From Gemmatimonadota bacterium (GTDB lineage: Bacteria; Gemmatimonadota; Gemmatimonadetes; Gemmatimonadales; Gemmatimonadaceae): a stretch of 21,275 nt of DNA. Under the pieces are notes generated by a model. That model searched no databases and had not been told where the DNA came from. It was given only the letters and a program-made list of their open reading frames with translations. Each line of letters starts with the position of its first letter. The stretch's first letter is position 1. Shown here one piece after another: positions 7,621 to 16,733 of the stretch. The stretch covers positions 1-21,275 of the forward strand of contig JAEUJK010000607.1 of assembly GCA_016794735.1 (NCBI GenBank), read 5' to 3'. Made by a program: the position numbers and the translations under genes.

Positions 7621-8737
7621 GGTAGCCGCTGATCCACTCGCCGGCGTAATAGCCCGCGATCGCCACGCCGAGTCCCACGACAAACATGTCGATGCCGGAG
7701 CGGATGACGCCGCGACCGGTGAAGAGGGAACGGGCCGCGCCGACCAGGAAGTGCGCAGCCATCGCGAGCACGAACGACAGGATGATCGCCGGACGCCCCG
7801 TGGTCACGAAGAAGGGGAAGACCGGGATCAAGGCGCCGACGGCCGTCGCCAGGCCCGTGATCCAGGCTTCACGCCACGGGGACACGGCCTCGCCCGAGAT
7901 GCCGAGCTCGAGTTGCACCTTCTCCTTCAGCATGCGATCCGGGTCCTGCATGGCATCGCGAGCCAGCTCGCGGGCGGCGTCCGGGTTCATCCCCTTCGCC
8001 TCGTAGAGGAGCGACAGTTCCTCCTGCTCGAGTTCGGGCATCAGCGCGATTTCGTCGCGCTCCATCGCGATCTCGTTGTCGTAGACCTCCTGCTCGCTCT
8101 TGGCGGCGAGGTACCCGCTCGATCCCATCGACAGGGCGTCGGCCACGAGGCCCGCGACGCCGGCCACGACGACGGCTTCGTGCTGTTGGGTGGCCGTCGC
8201 ACCGAGCACGCCTGCGACGAGCCCGAAGTTGGCGGTCAATCCGTCGTTGAACCCGTACACCACGTTCCGCAGGAACCCACCCGACTCGGCGCGGTGCCAG
8301 GGCTCGCCGCTGCCCCCCGAGATGCGCGACAGCTCCGAGGCGTGTTCGGCACTCTCGCGGGCGAGGAGCAGTGACTCATCGCTGCCGGCGGTGCCCTTGG
8401 GCGTGGCGCGATGCATCGAGAGGTAATGCTGCACCTCGCGCCCTTCCTCGCGCAGCAGCGCGGGCAGCACGGCGCGCGCGCCGAACCGCCTGCCTAACGA
8501 GATCGTCAGCCGCGTCCGGAGCGACGGGCGGTGCGGTCCTGGTGCGGCGCCATGCTGCGTGAGCAGGTCCGCCCAGATCGACAGGTGTCGGTCCTCGACG
8601 TCCGCGAGCTTCCGGAAGACGTCGCGGCGCGCGGGGTCGGTCTCGACCTCGGCCAGGGCACGATAGAGGACGGCCGCATCACCTTCGTCCTGCCAGTGTT
8701 CGCGGAATGCGTCGAGATCGGGAGTGGGCGCGGGCAT
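7613..8737 (-). CDS. MbfA-like protein: ferritin-like domain fused to VIT1/CCC1 iron/manganese transporter
   Basis: This 374-residue membrane protein has a cytoplasmic ferritin-like (rubrerythrin-type) helical domain at about residues 8-140. Candidate iron ligands are Glu18, the ExxH motifs Glu48-His51 and Glu101-His104, and Glu128. A VIT1/CCC1 transporter domain follows from about 150, with GFNDGLTANFGLVAGV and GLVADALSMGSSGYLAAKSE. A charged helical cytoplasmic segment, VYDNEIAMERDEI onward, is the metal-binding region of the family. About five membrane helices are visible. The same fusion defines MbfA, a membrane ferritin that exports iron in rhizobia, so iron or manganese export is the likely role (inference from family). 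ATG 8737 has AGAGG about 6 bases upstream, a rare clear ribosome site here. It is divergent from the PDZ gene. Confidence 0.88.
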   Translation of the reverse strand: MPAPTPDLDAFREHWQDEGDAAVLYRALAEVETDPARRDVFRKLADVEDRHLSIWADLLTQHGAAPGPHRPSLRTRLTISLGRRFGARAVLPALLREEGREVQHYLSMHRATPKGTAGSDESLLLARESAEHASELSRISGGSGEPWHRAESGGFLRNVVYGFNDGLTANFGLVAGVLGATATQQHEAVVVAGVAGLVADALSMGSSGYLAAKSEQEVYDNEIAMERDEIALMPELEQEELSLLYEAKGMNPDAARELARDAMQDPDRMLKEKVQLELGISGEAVSPWREAWITGLATAVGALIPVFPFFVTTGRPAIILSFVLAMAAHFLVGAARSLFTGRGVIRSGIDMFVVGLGVAIAGYYAGEWISGYLS

Positions 8738-8829
8738 CAACAACCTCTGGAGAGCGGGCGACCGGGGCCGGGGGGAAACCCTCGGGGGACGGGCCGTGAC
8801 TGACCTCATGAAACGTAACCCCGACCACC
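8738..8829. promoter_or_regulatory. Divergent intergenic region, mbfA-like / PDZ gene
   Basis: The gap is 92 bases, rich in G-runs, between two outward-facing starts. It must hold both promoters. AGAGG for the leftward gene lies at its left edge. No -35/-10 pair, operator or iron-box-like inverted repeat stands out to the eye. Confidence 0.35.
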
Positions 8830-9966
8830 ATGACCTCCCTCCGATTCTTTGCCCCCCTCGCGGTCGCCATCGCGGCGGCCGACCTCACGGGCCAGCAGGT
8901 TCGCACCTTCACCTCCACGGCGCGCGACGATGACCGGCCGAGGATCGGCGTGACCACCGGTCCCGGCGGGAAGCGCGACACCCTCGGCCTCCTCGTCACC
9001 GACGTCACCCGCGGCGGACCCGCCGAGAAGGCCGGGATCGAGGAGGGTGATCGCCTCGTCTCCGTCAACGGCGTCAACCTTCGATTGTCCGCCCAGGACC
9101 TCGAGGACCTGGAACTGACCGGCCTCGGCACCCGTCGCCTGGTCCGCGAGATCGGCAAGGTGAAGGCGGGCGACAAGGTCAACCTCAAGGTCTATCGCGA
9201 GGGTCAGGTCCGCGACGTGGCCGTGACGACCGTGACGGCCGAGGAACTGGAGCAGGACCGACCCGCGCTGAGCCTTGCGCGTCGTGCATCGGATGACCGC
9301 GCCACGTTAGGCATCGGGCTCGGCATGTCGGGCTCGCGCCGTGACACCCTTGGCATCCTGGTGGCGGCGGTGACCGATGATGGCCCGGCCGACAAGGCGC
9401 GTATCGAGGAAGGGGACCGGATCGCCGCGATCAATGGTGTCGACCTTCGGGTGCCGTCGGCGGACGCCGGTGACTGGAGCATGAGCAACAGCCGGATGCG
9501 TCGGCTCAATCGCGAGATGGAGAAGCTCAAGGCGGGCGACGAGGTCGAGCTGCGCCTCATGCGGTCGGGCCAGTCGCGCACGGTGCGCGTGAAGACCGTC
9601 GCGCAGAAGGACCTCCCTCGCTCCAGCAGCATCTCGATCGGCGGCGATGGGTTCTCGTTCTTCGGTGACGGCCAGAACGGGTTCTCGATCACGATGCCAC
9701 GCGGCGGCATGCCGCTGCTCCCCAAGCTCGATGGGCAGGGGATGATGTTCTTCGACCGTGGGGACGGCGGCGAAGTGCGGATGCGGCTCTCGCCGGAGCG
9801 TCAGGCGGAACTCGACGGTCGCATCGAGGAGCTCCGGCGTCGTTTCGACGGCGGTCGCGTGATCGTGCGCCCGAAGAGCCGCATCCAGAGCGACAGCGAG
9901 GCGGATGCCGAGCTCAAGCCCAAGGTCGAGATGCGCTACAAGACGAAGTCCGGGACGGCGATGTAG
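8830..9966 (+). CDS. Exported protein with two tandem PDZ domains
   Basis: This 378-residue protein has an N-terminal signal (MTSLRF, then an Ala-rich hydrophobic run, probable cleavage before QQVRTF). It carries two clearly duplicated PDZ repeats, at about residues 38-137 and 157-258. Each holds a DTLG(L/I)LV ligand-binding strand, GPA(E/D)KA, IEEGDR, NGV(N/D)LR, a longer-than-usual helical insert (LVREIGKVKAGD, LNREMEKLKAGD) and a closing basic strand. A Gly/Phe-rich stretch and a charged helix near the C-terminus (about 317-337) follow. No protease triad is present, so it is not an HtrA/DegP enzyme. A periplasmic scaffold or peptide-binding role is likely (inference). It stands alone between its divergent promoter and the terminator at 9996. 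No clear ribosome site precedes ATG 8830. Confidence 0.85.
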   Translation: MTSLRFFAPLAVAIAAADLTGQQVRTFTSTARDDDRPRIGVTTGPGGKRDTLGLLVTDVTRGGPAEKAGIEEGDRLVSVNGVNLRLSAQDLEDLELTGLGTRRLVREIGKVKAGDKVNLKVYREGQVRDVAVTTVTAEELEQDRPALSLARRASDDRATLGIGLGMSGSRRDTLGILVAAVTDDGPADKARIEEGDRIAAINGVDLRVPSADAGDWSMSNSRMRRLNREMEKLKAGDEVELRLMRSGQSRTVRVKTVAQKDLPRSSSISIGGDGFSFFGDGQNGFSITMPRGGMPLLPKLDGQGMMFFDRGDGGEVRMRLSPERQAELDGRIEELRRRFDGGRVIVRPKSRIQSDSEADAELKPKVEMRYKTKSGTAM

Positions 9967-9995
9967 GCCGCGAACGGCTACCGCACGCTCCAGCA

Positions 9996-10029
9996 CGGCC
10001 GGGCCCCAGGGGTCCGGCCGTTGCTGTTT
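9996..10029 (+). terminator. Rho-independent terminator of the PDZ gene
   Basis: A 12-bp stem (arms 9996-10007 and 10009-10020, one G-T wobble, central A) is followed directly by the T-rich tail TTGCTGTTT at 10021-10029. It lies 29 bases after the PDZ stop and separates that gene from the TonB receptor. Confidence 0.8.
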
Positions 10030-10043
10030 GTGGATCCCAGGGC

Positions 10044-10072
10044 TTGCTGTCCGGCCGAATTTAGGATAGACT
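10044..10072 (+). promoter_or_regulatory. Candidate sigma-70-type promoter of the TonB receptor operon
   Basis: TTGCTG (10044-10049) and TAGACT (10067-10072) are separated by 17 bases and lie 25 bases before GTG 10097. The -35 box matches the consensus at 3 of 6 positions and the -10 at 4 of 6. The AT-rich patch GAATTTAGGATAGAC is unusual for this DNA. No zinc or iron repressor box was recognised. Confidence 0.4.
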
Positions 10073-10096
10073 CACTTTCGATTTCGCTTCTACATC

Positions 10097-12304
10097 GTGC
10101 GTATTTCCTCCTTCCTGATCGGGCTCCTCGTCCTTGCGTCCCGTGTCGCCGCTGGCCAGACCGGCGGCGCGGTGATCGTGCATCTCACGAGCGCCGATGG
10201 GTCGCCCGTGGCGGGAGCACGCGTCGAGGTGGGACAGGCGGGGATCGGGGCGAGCGCCGGTATCGATGGCCGTGCCGTCCTGCGGCTTCCCCGGGGGACC
10301 CACGAGGGGTTGGTCACGGCGATGGGCTTCGTGCCGCGGCCGCTCCGCCTCGTGGTGGACGGTGCCGACAGCGTGCGTGTTCGGGTGACGATGGAGCGCA
10401 CGGCCTTGTCCCTGGCGGCGGTCACGGTCACGGCGGCACCGACGGCCCGCGGCCTCAGCGAGGTGGCGGCGGCGGTTGGCACCATGGACGCGCGGACGCT
10501 CGAGCGTTCACTGGCCAGCACGCTGGCGGGGACACTCGGGCGGCAGGCGGGGGTGGCGGTGCGTTCGCAGGGGCCCGCGGCGTCGATGCCGGTGATTCGG
10601 GGGCTCACCGGTGACCGGATCGTGGTGCTCCAGGATGGGCAGCGCGCGAGCGACCTCGCGGCGTCGGCGCCCGATCACGGGATCACCGTGGATCCCCTGG
10701 CGGCGCGCAGCATCGAGATCGTGCGGGGTCCCGCCGCCCTGCTGTATGGTTCGAACGCGTTAGGCGGTGTCGTCAATGTCATCTCCGACGACATTCCCAC
10801 CGTCATCCCGGCGCAGCGTACCACGAGCCTTGCCCTCTCCACCGAGTCGGCCTCCCGGGGTGGTGGGGGACGCGCCGAAGTCGTGCAGCCCCTGGGGCAT
10901 CACCTCGCGCTCGCCCTGAAGGCCGGGGGCCGGTCACACGAGGACCAGCGCCTCCCCGCCGGTGACCGCCTCGGCAACACCAGCGCGCGCAATCGATCGG
11001 TTGTCATCGGCGCGGGCGCCGCACGCGACGGATGGTCCGGCGGCCTCGCGTGGCGTCGCTACGGATTCGAGTATGGCCTGCCGTACCGGAGCTCCCCCGA
11101 TGAGGGCGTGCGCCTGCGTGGGGCGCGGCAGGAAGTCACCGGGCGTGCCGTGTTGCCCGGCATCGGTCGCATCGCCAGCACGCGGATCGACGCCGGCTGG
11201 CAGCGCTACGCGCACGATGAAGTCGTTGCCAACGGCGATGTCGCCACCACCCTCGGCCTCGCGACGCGTCAGCTGCAGGTCATTGGGGCGCTGCGACCCA
11301 TCGGGGTCGCGTCGAACGGCGCCGTGGGCCTCACGCTGTCGCGTCGCGCCAATGGGGTGACCGGGGAGCAGGCGTTGACCCCTCCGAGCGAGGTGGGCCA
11401 GGCCGGGTTGGTGCTCTTCGAGGAGCTGCGCGCACACGAACGCCTGCGCTTTCCCGTCTCCGCGCGCGTGGAACGCACCAGTGTCCGCGCGCTCGACAGT
11501 GACCTGTTCGGCCCCGCCCGCTCGCGTCGCTTCGACGCCGTCTCGGCGTCCGGAGGCGTCGTGTGGTCGCTGGCGCCCGGCAGCTCGATGGCGTTCAGTG
11601 CCGCGCGCGCAGTGCGTGCACCATCCGTGGAAGAGCTGTTCTCCCGGGCGGGCCACGCCGGCACCGGCGCATACGAGATCGGGAACCCATCGCTCTCGCC
11701 GGAGGTCACGCGCGGGTTGGATCTCGTGTGGCGCATCGAGCGCTCCGGCGTGCGCGCACAGCTCGCTGGTTATCACTCGGACGTCGACGGCTGGATCGGG
11801 ATGTACCCCACGGGGCGTGACACCACCGTCACGGTCGGTGAGGTGACGAAGGTGCTGCCCCTCTTCACGGTGAGCCAACGTCCGGCGCGGCTCACGGGGA
11901 TGGAGTTCGAGCTCGAGCGCGTGGTGCGCCAGCACCTCGTGCTGGGCGTGGTCGGGGACCTCGTGCACGGCCGCGACGACCAGGGCGAGGCCCTGCCGTT
12001 CATGCCGGGGGCGCGGCTCGGTGGCCACGTGCGCTACGACAACCGGCGCTTCCAGTACGGGGCCTCGGTGCGGCAGCAGGCGCGACAGGGCGCCGTGCCC
12101 ACCGGGGAGTACCGGGCGCCAGGCTACACGCAGGTCGATGCCTTCGCCGGTGTCACCTGGTTTGCCGGCCCTGCGATCCATGGCGTGCTCCTGCGCGTGG
12201 ACAACGCCGGGAACCGCCTGACGCGGGATGCGACGAGTCGCGCGAAGGACTACGCGCCTAACGCCGGTCGCAACGTGACGCTCACCTATCGCCTCTCCTT
12301 CTGA
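10097..12304 (+). CDS. TonB-dependent outer-membrane receptor, ZnuD-like, with carboxypeptidase-regulatory-like N-domain
   Basis: This 735-residue receptor takes up a ligand across the outer membrane using TonB energy. The layout is a signal peptide (1-20, cleavage near AAG/Q), a carboxypeptidase-regulatory-like beta domain (about 23-105), a plug (about 113-235) and a 22-strand-type barrel ending in the terminal aromatic (TYRLSF). The plug holds VIRGLTGDRIVVLQDGQR, then SAPDHGITVDPLAARSIEIV and RGPAALLYGSNALGGVVNVI. The PDH-x-x-x-VDP-x-x-A segment recalls the ZnuD branch of zinc receptors (family recall, not a search). Metal-rich His loops as in classical ZnuD are not obvious. The start GTG 10097 is set by the signal peptide. 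A small membrane gene follows after 2 bases and is surely co-transcribed. Confidence 0.88.
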   Translation: MRISSFLIGLLVLASRVAAGQTGGAVIVHLTSADGSPVAGARVEVGQAGIGASAGIDGRAVLRLPRGTHEGLVTAMGFVPRPLRLVVDGADSVRVRVTMERTALSLAAVTVTAAPTARGLSEVAAAVGTMDARTLERSLASTLAGTLGRQAGVAVRSQGPAASMPVIRGLTGDRIVVLQDGQRASDLAASAPDHGITVDPLAARSIEIVRGPAALLYGSNALGGVVNVISDDIPTVIPAQRTTSLALSTESASRGGGGRAEVVQPLGHHLALALKAGGRSHEDQRLPAGDRLGNTSARNRSVVIGAGAARDGWSGGLAWRRYGFEYGLPYRSSPDEGVRLRGARQEVTGRAVLPGIGRIASTRIDAGWQRYAHDEVVANGDVATTLGLATRQLQVIGALRPIGVASNGAVGLTLSRRANGVTGEQALTPPSEVGQAGLVLFEELRAHERLRFPVSARVERTSVRALDSDLFGPARSRRFDAVSASGGVVWSLAPGSSMAFSAARAVRAPSVEELFSRAGHAGTGAYEIGNPSLSPEVTRGLDLVWRIERSGVRAQLAGYHSDVDGWIGMYPTGRDTTVTVGEVTKVLPLFTVSQRPARLTGMEFELERVVRQHLVLGVVGDLVHGRDDQGEALPFMPGARLGGHVRYDNRRFQYGASVRQQARQGAVPTGEYRAPGYTQVDAFAGVTWFAGPAIHGVLLRVDNAGNRLTRDATSRAKDYAPNAGRNVTLTYRLSF

Positions 12305-12306
12305 CC

Positions 12307-12603
12307 ATGGAACTCGAACTCGTGGCCCTGTTGGCGCTGTGTATCGTTGGCCCAGCGACCTTCGCCGTCTTCGAGGTCGAGACGCCTGCCTGGCGCAAGA
12401 TCCTCAAGTGGGCCGTGGTCTGCGGCCTCACGCTGCTCCTCGCCCAGCGGGCCGGGCACTGGTCCCTGCTGGTGCCCGGCCTGCTCGGCGCGGCCGGGCT
12501 GACGTTTCACATGGTGTGGTGCCGCCGCCATGGCATCCACCCGCTGCACGCCACGCCACGCCGCCGCTACTACGAGTTGCGCGGCTGGACGTGGGTGGAG
12601 TGA
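12307..12603 (+). CDS. Small three-helix membrane protein coupled to the TonB receptor
   Basis: This 98-residue protein has three likely membrane helices (about 3-22, 32-47 and 52-71) and a basic cytoplasmic-type tail. The tail carries a conserved-looking segment, WCRRHGIHPLHATPRRR then YYELRGWTW, with Cys72 and His75/78/81 clustered. Its ATG begins 2 bases after the receptor stop, so the two are translated together. I do not know its function. The Cys/His cluster would suit metal binding or sensing and would fit a ZnuD-like partner (inference). Confidence 0.75.
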   Translation: MELELVALLALCIVGPATFAVFEVETPAWRKILKWAVVCGLTLLLAQRAGHWSLLVPGLLGAAGLTFHMVWCRRHGIHPLHATPRRRYYELRGWTWVE

Positions 12604-12615
12604 GCGCCTGACGCG

Positions 12616-14610
12616 CTAGAACTCGATCTGCGCGCCGAGTTCGACCACGCGATTCGGCGGGATGCTGAAGTACTGCGTCGCCGACCGCGCGTTGCGCGAC
12701 ATGATGGCAAACAGGCGCTTGCGCCACTTGACCATCCCCTCGTTCGAGGTGGCGATCAGCTGCTCGCGGCCCAGGTAGTACGTGGTGTCCATCTTCTTCG
12801 TCCGGATACCCGCCTCGGCGAGCCGCGCGCGGATGTCCTCGACGTTCGGCTGCTCCATGAAGCCGTACAGCGCGCGCACGCGATGCACGCCTTCCGAGAG
12901 GGACTCGAGGCGGATGCGATCCGTGCTGGGCACCTCGGGGACCTCGCGCGAGATGACCGAGAGCAGGATGACCTGCTCGTGCAGCACCTTGTTGTGCTTG
13001 AGGTGGTGCAGGAGCACCACGGGGGTGCCCTCTGACTCGGAGGTCATGAAGATCGCGGTGCCCGGCACGCGGGTGACCTTGCTGGTCTTGAGGCTGCGCA
13101 CGAACTCCTCGATGGGAAGCGAGTTCCGCGTCATGAACTGGCGCAGCAGCTCACGCCCGCGCTTCCACGTCGTCATCAGGGCAAAGACCGCCGTGGCGAT
13201 GGCGAGCGGGACCCACCCGCCGGTGGGCACCTTCAGCAGGTTGGCCGTGAAGAAGGTGAGGTCGATGACCATGAAGCCGGCGAGGAAGGCGAGGCACTTG
13301 CCTCGACTCCAGCCGAAGCGCTCCCGCGCCACCGACACGAACAGCAGGTTGGTGATCACCATCGTGCCGGTGACGGCGACGCCGTACATCTGGCCGAGTT
13401 CCTCGACGCTGCCCGCCATCACGACGAGCGCGAGCGTCCCGATGGCGAGGGCGACATTGATCTCGGGGATGTAGATCTGCCCCGCCTCTTCCTTGGACGT
13501 GTGGACGATGGTCACGCGCGGCGAATAGCCGAGTTGCACGGCCTGCTGCGTGAGCGAGAAGGCGCCGGAGATGAGCGCTTGTGAGGCCACGATGGCGGCG
13601 AGCGTCGAGATGATGATCTGCGGAACCAGCCACCAGGACGGCGCGAGGAGGTAGAACGGGTTCTTGGCCGCGGCGACATCGGCAAGGATCAGTGCGCCCT
13701 GGCCAAAGTAGTTGAGCAGGAGGGCGGGGAGGACGAGACCGAGCCACGCCATGCGGATCGGCTTGCGCCCGAAATGCCCCATGTCCGCATACAACGCCTC
13801 GCCACCGGTGACGACGAGGACCACGGCGCCGAGCACCACGAACGACTTCACGGGATCACCCGTGAAGAAGTGGACCGCGTACATCGGGTTGAGCGCGGCG
13901 AAGATCTCGGGGTGCATCAGGATGCCCCGGATCCCGAGCACGGCGATGCTGGAGAACCACGCCAGCATGATCCACCCGAACAGCCCGCCGATGCGCGCCG
14001 TCCCGTGGTACTGGAAGTAGAACAGCGTCGCGATGATCACGAAGGTGAACGGCACGACCAGGTGCTCGAAAGCGGGATTGAGCACCTTGAGCCCTTCCAT
14101 GGCACCCACCACCGAGATTGCTGGGGTGATGATGCCGTCGCCGTAGAGGAACGCGCCGCCAAACAGGCCGAGCATGATGAGCGCGGTGCGTCCGCCACGT
14201 CCGGACTTTCGTTCGCTGCGCAGGATCAGCGCGAGGAGGGCGTACACGCCACCCTCGCCCTTGTTGTCTGCCCGCAGGATGAATCCCACGTACTTCACCG
14301 TCACGATCAGGACGAGCGACCAGACGATGAGCGAGAGCAGTCCGTAGACGCGATCGGGTGCCGCCGTGAGTCCGTAGACGGACTTGAAGGCATCCTGGAC
14401 GGCGTAGAGTGGGCTGGTGCCGATGTCGCCGTAGACGACGCCGAGCGCGGTGAAGGCGAGGATCGCCAGGCGCTTCCCATGCGGGTCGGCCTCCGCGTGG
14501 TGTCGCTGCGGGGCGGCCGGGACTTCAGCGGTCATCGCCGAAGTGACCAGCGCGGCCGCGAGTGGATTGTCGCCCCCGGAGTTGTCTGCGGAGGCGGAAG
14601 GTTGGTCCAT
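12616..14610 (-). CDS. kup: Kup-family potassium uptake permease
   Basis: The product is a KUP/HAK/KT potassium:proton symporter of the inner membrane, 664 residues against about 622 in E. coli. The family motif GVVYGDIGTSPLYAV is clear near residue 65. About 12 membrane helices span roughly residues 55-480. The segments VKYVGFILRADNKGEGGVYA, GDGIITPAISVVGAMEG and GGEALYADMGHFGRKPIRMA are characteristic. A C-terminal cytoplasmic domain of about 150 residues ends VVELGAQIEF. I chose ATG 14610 (MDQPSAS). An in-frame ATG at 14703 adds 31 residues unlike the family and falls inside the loop of an inverted repeat. ATG 14535 is also possible. It lies downstream of padR on the same strand, 149 bases apart, and converges closely on the small membrane gene. 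Confidence 0.95.
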   Translation of the reverse strand: MDQPSASADNSGGDNPLAAALVTSAMTAEVPAAPQRHHAEADPHGKRLAILAFTALGVVYGDIGTSPLYAVQDAFKSVYGLTAAPDRVYGLLSLIVWSLVLIVTVKYVGFILRADNKGEGGVYALLALILRSERKSGRGGRTALIMLGLFGGAFLYGDGIITPAISVVGAMEGLKVLNPAFEHLVVPFTFVIIATLFYFQYHGTARIGGLFGWIMLAWFSSIAVLGIRGILMHPEIFAALNPMYAVHFFTGDPVKSFVVLGAVVLVVTGGEALYADMGHFGRKPIRMAWLGLVLPALLLNYFGQGALILADVAAAKNPFYLLAPSWWLVPQIIISTLAAIVASQALISGAFSLTQQAVQLGYSPRVTIVHTSKEEAGQIYIPEINVALAIGTLALVVMAGSVEELGQMYGVAVTGTMVITNLLFVSVARERFGWSRGKCLAFLAGFMVIDLTFFTANLLKVPTGGWVPLAIATAVFALMTTWKRGRELLRQFMTRNSLPIEEFVRSLKTSKVTRVPGTAIFMTSESEGTPVVLLHHLKHNKVLHEQVILLSVISREVPEVPSTDRIRLESLSEGVHRVRALYGFMEQPNVEDIRARLAEAGIRTKKMDTTYYLGREQLIATSNEGMVKWRKRLFAIMSRNARSATQYFSIPPNRVVELGAQIEF

Positions 14611-14677
14611 ATGTGAACGCCAACCGGGCCCGAAGGACCAGGCGGCGCTGTGGTTGAGGTAGTTCTCGCGGGGGGTA

Positions 14678-14715
14678 CCCGACGACAAGGGCCGCGGCGA
14701 CATGCACCGCGGCCC
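14678..14715 (-). terminator. Inverted repeat between padR and kup, possible padR terminator
   Basis: Perfect 9-base arms (GGGCCGCGG at 14689-14697 and CCGCGGCCC at 14707-14715) flank a 9-base loop. On the minus strand the stem is followed by TTGTCGTC, only a weak T-tract. It lies 45 bases past the padR stop and about 80 before the kup start. It could end padR transcripts or act in the kup leader. Confidence 0.45.
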
Positions 14716-14759
14716 ACATCGAATTTAGGGGACGCCCTATCCGCGTCCAGCGACAACCG

Positions 14760-15380
14760 TCACGGCGTGCCCGTTGGGCCTCCGGGCGGGGCCGCTGCGC
14801 GATCCTGCTTGAGGATGTCCTCGATCTCGCGGGACGCCCGCTCAAGGACCTCGAGGATCCGGCGGGAGGTCTCCGGATTCCTCAGGTGCTCCCGCGAGGC
14901 CCCGAACGTTGCCCGAGCCACGTGGCCGAAGGCCCGTCCCACTTCACGCATCCCCTCACTGAAGACGGTAGCCCCGATGTCGGAGATCCGTTCGAAGATG
15001 TCGTCGACGGTCTCCTGGTTCTGGTCCAGATACTCTCGCCCTTGTGTCGTGATGGTGTACACCTTCTTGCCGTCCTGCTCGGACGAAGTCGCGTGTCCCA
15101 TCTCCTCGAGCAAGGTCAGCGTGGGGTACACCGCGCCCGCCGAAGGGGCGTATGCCCCACCGGACTTCTCCTCGATCGCCTTCATGATCTCGTAGCCGTG
15201 CCGCGGCTTCTCCGCGAGCAGCTGGAGGATCACGATCTTGAGGTCCCCCTGGGCGAACATCCGGCCGCCCCACCCGCCACGGGCCCGCCGTCCGCCACCA
15301 AAGAAGAACTCCCCGAAGGGCCAATCACGTCCGCCGCGACGACCCCTATCCTGCCCGCAGTAGTGCGCCGAGTACCACAT
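14760..15380 (-). CDS. PadR-family transcriptional regulator
   Basis: This 206-residue regulator has a PadR winged-helix DNA-binding domain at about residues 44-120: LKIVILQLLAEKPRHGYEIM, YPTLTLLEEMG, and the wing DGKKVYTITTQGREYL. A helical dimerisation region follows (about 122-195). The N-terminal 43 residues are rich in Gly, Arg and Phe (FGEFFFGGGRRARGG), as in other PadR proteins with a glycine-rich lead. ATG 15380 has GGAG 8 bases upstream. PadR proteins are usually repressors released by a small molecule or stress, often controlling efflux or membrane genes. The tandem repeats just upstream suggest autoregulation. Neighbours are kup downstream and the efflux operon upstream on the same strand, but a terminator separates it from the latter. 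Confidence 0.9.
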   Translation of the reverse strand: MWYSAHYCGQDRGRRGGRDWPFGEFFFGGGRRARGGWGGRMFAQGDLKIVILQLLAEKPRHGYEIMKAIEEKSGGAYAPSAGAVYPTLTLLEEMGHATSSEQDGKKVYTITTQGREYLDQNQETVDDIFERISDIGATVFSEGMREVGRAFGHVARATFGASREHLRNPETSRRILEVLERASREIEDILKQDRAAAPPGGPTGTP

Positions 15381-15391
15381 ACTCCAATCTC

Positions 15392-15426
15392 CGAAAAGAT
15401 ATATCGAAAAGATATTACGAAAGAAG
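15392..15426 (-). promoter_or_regulatory. padR promoter/operator with 13-bp-period direct repeats
   Basis: The plus strand reads CGAAAAGATAT at 15392-15402 and again at 15405-15415, then a third partial copy CGAAAGAAG at 15418-15426. The starts are exactly 13 bases apart. This is an AT-rich island in GC-rich DNA, 12-46 bases before the padR start. On the minus strand it contains TAATAT and TATCTT. TTGCGC, 16 bases upstream of TATCTT, gives a tentative promoter. The position and periodicity fit an autoregulatory operator. Confidence 0.6.
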
Positions 15427-15441
15427 GCCCGCGCAAGCGCC

Positions 15442-15476
15442 AAAGAAAAAGGGCGCCCGGCCAATGCCGGGCGCCC
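15442..15476 (-). terminator. Strong Rho-independent terminator of the efflux operon
   Basis: A perfect 11-bp stem (15451-15461 with 15466-15476, loop CAAT) is followed on the minus strand by TTTTTCTTT (15450-15442). It lies 24 bases after the permease stop, closes the six-gene sigma/efflux operon and insulates padR. Confidence 0.9.
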
Positions 15477-15500
15477 TGGGCCTGCTGGAGTGATACGAGC

Positions 15501-16724
<1,224 letters not shown>

Positions 16725-16733
16725 GGCTCGCCC

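Noticed and set aside
8808..8816. Word ATGAAACGT shared with about 21250-21258, resembling a TGAAAC -35 box of some ECF sigma factors
   Set aside because: At 8808 the matching -10 would fall at or inside the PDZ start codon. At 21250 it points away from the sigma gene and out of the window. Two copies of a 9-mer are not enough to call a regulon.
10057..10066. GAATTTAGG shared with 14721-14729
   Set aside because: The two copies have opposite orientation relative to their downstream genes, so a common promoter element is not supported.
12603..12617. Short hairpin (AGCGC, 5-base loop, GCGCT) between the convergent small membrane gene and kup
   Set aside because: Only 5 bp, overlapping both stop codons and without a T-tract, so I do not call it a terminator.
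13774..14616. Plus-strand open frame of 280 codons opposite kup
   Set aside because: It is a His/Glu/Asp-rich shadow of a well-conserved Kup protein.
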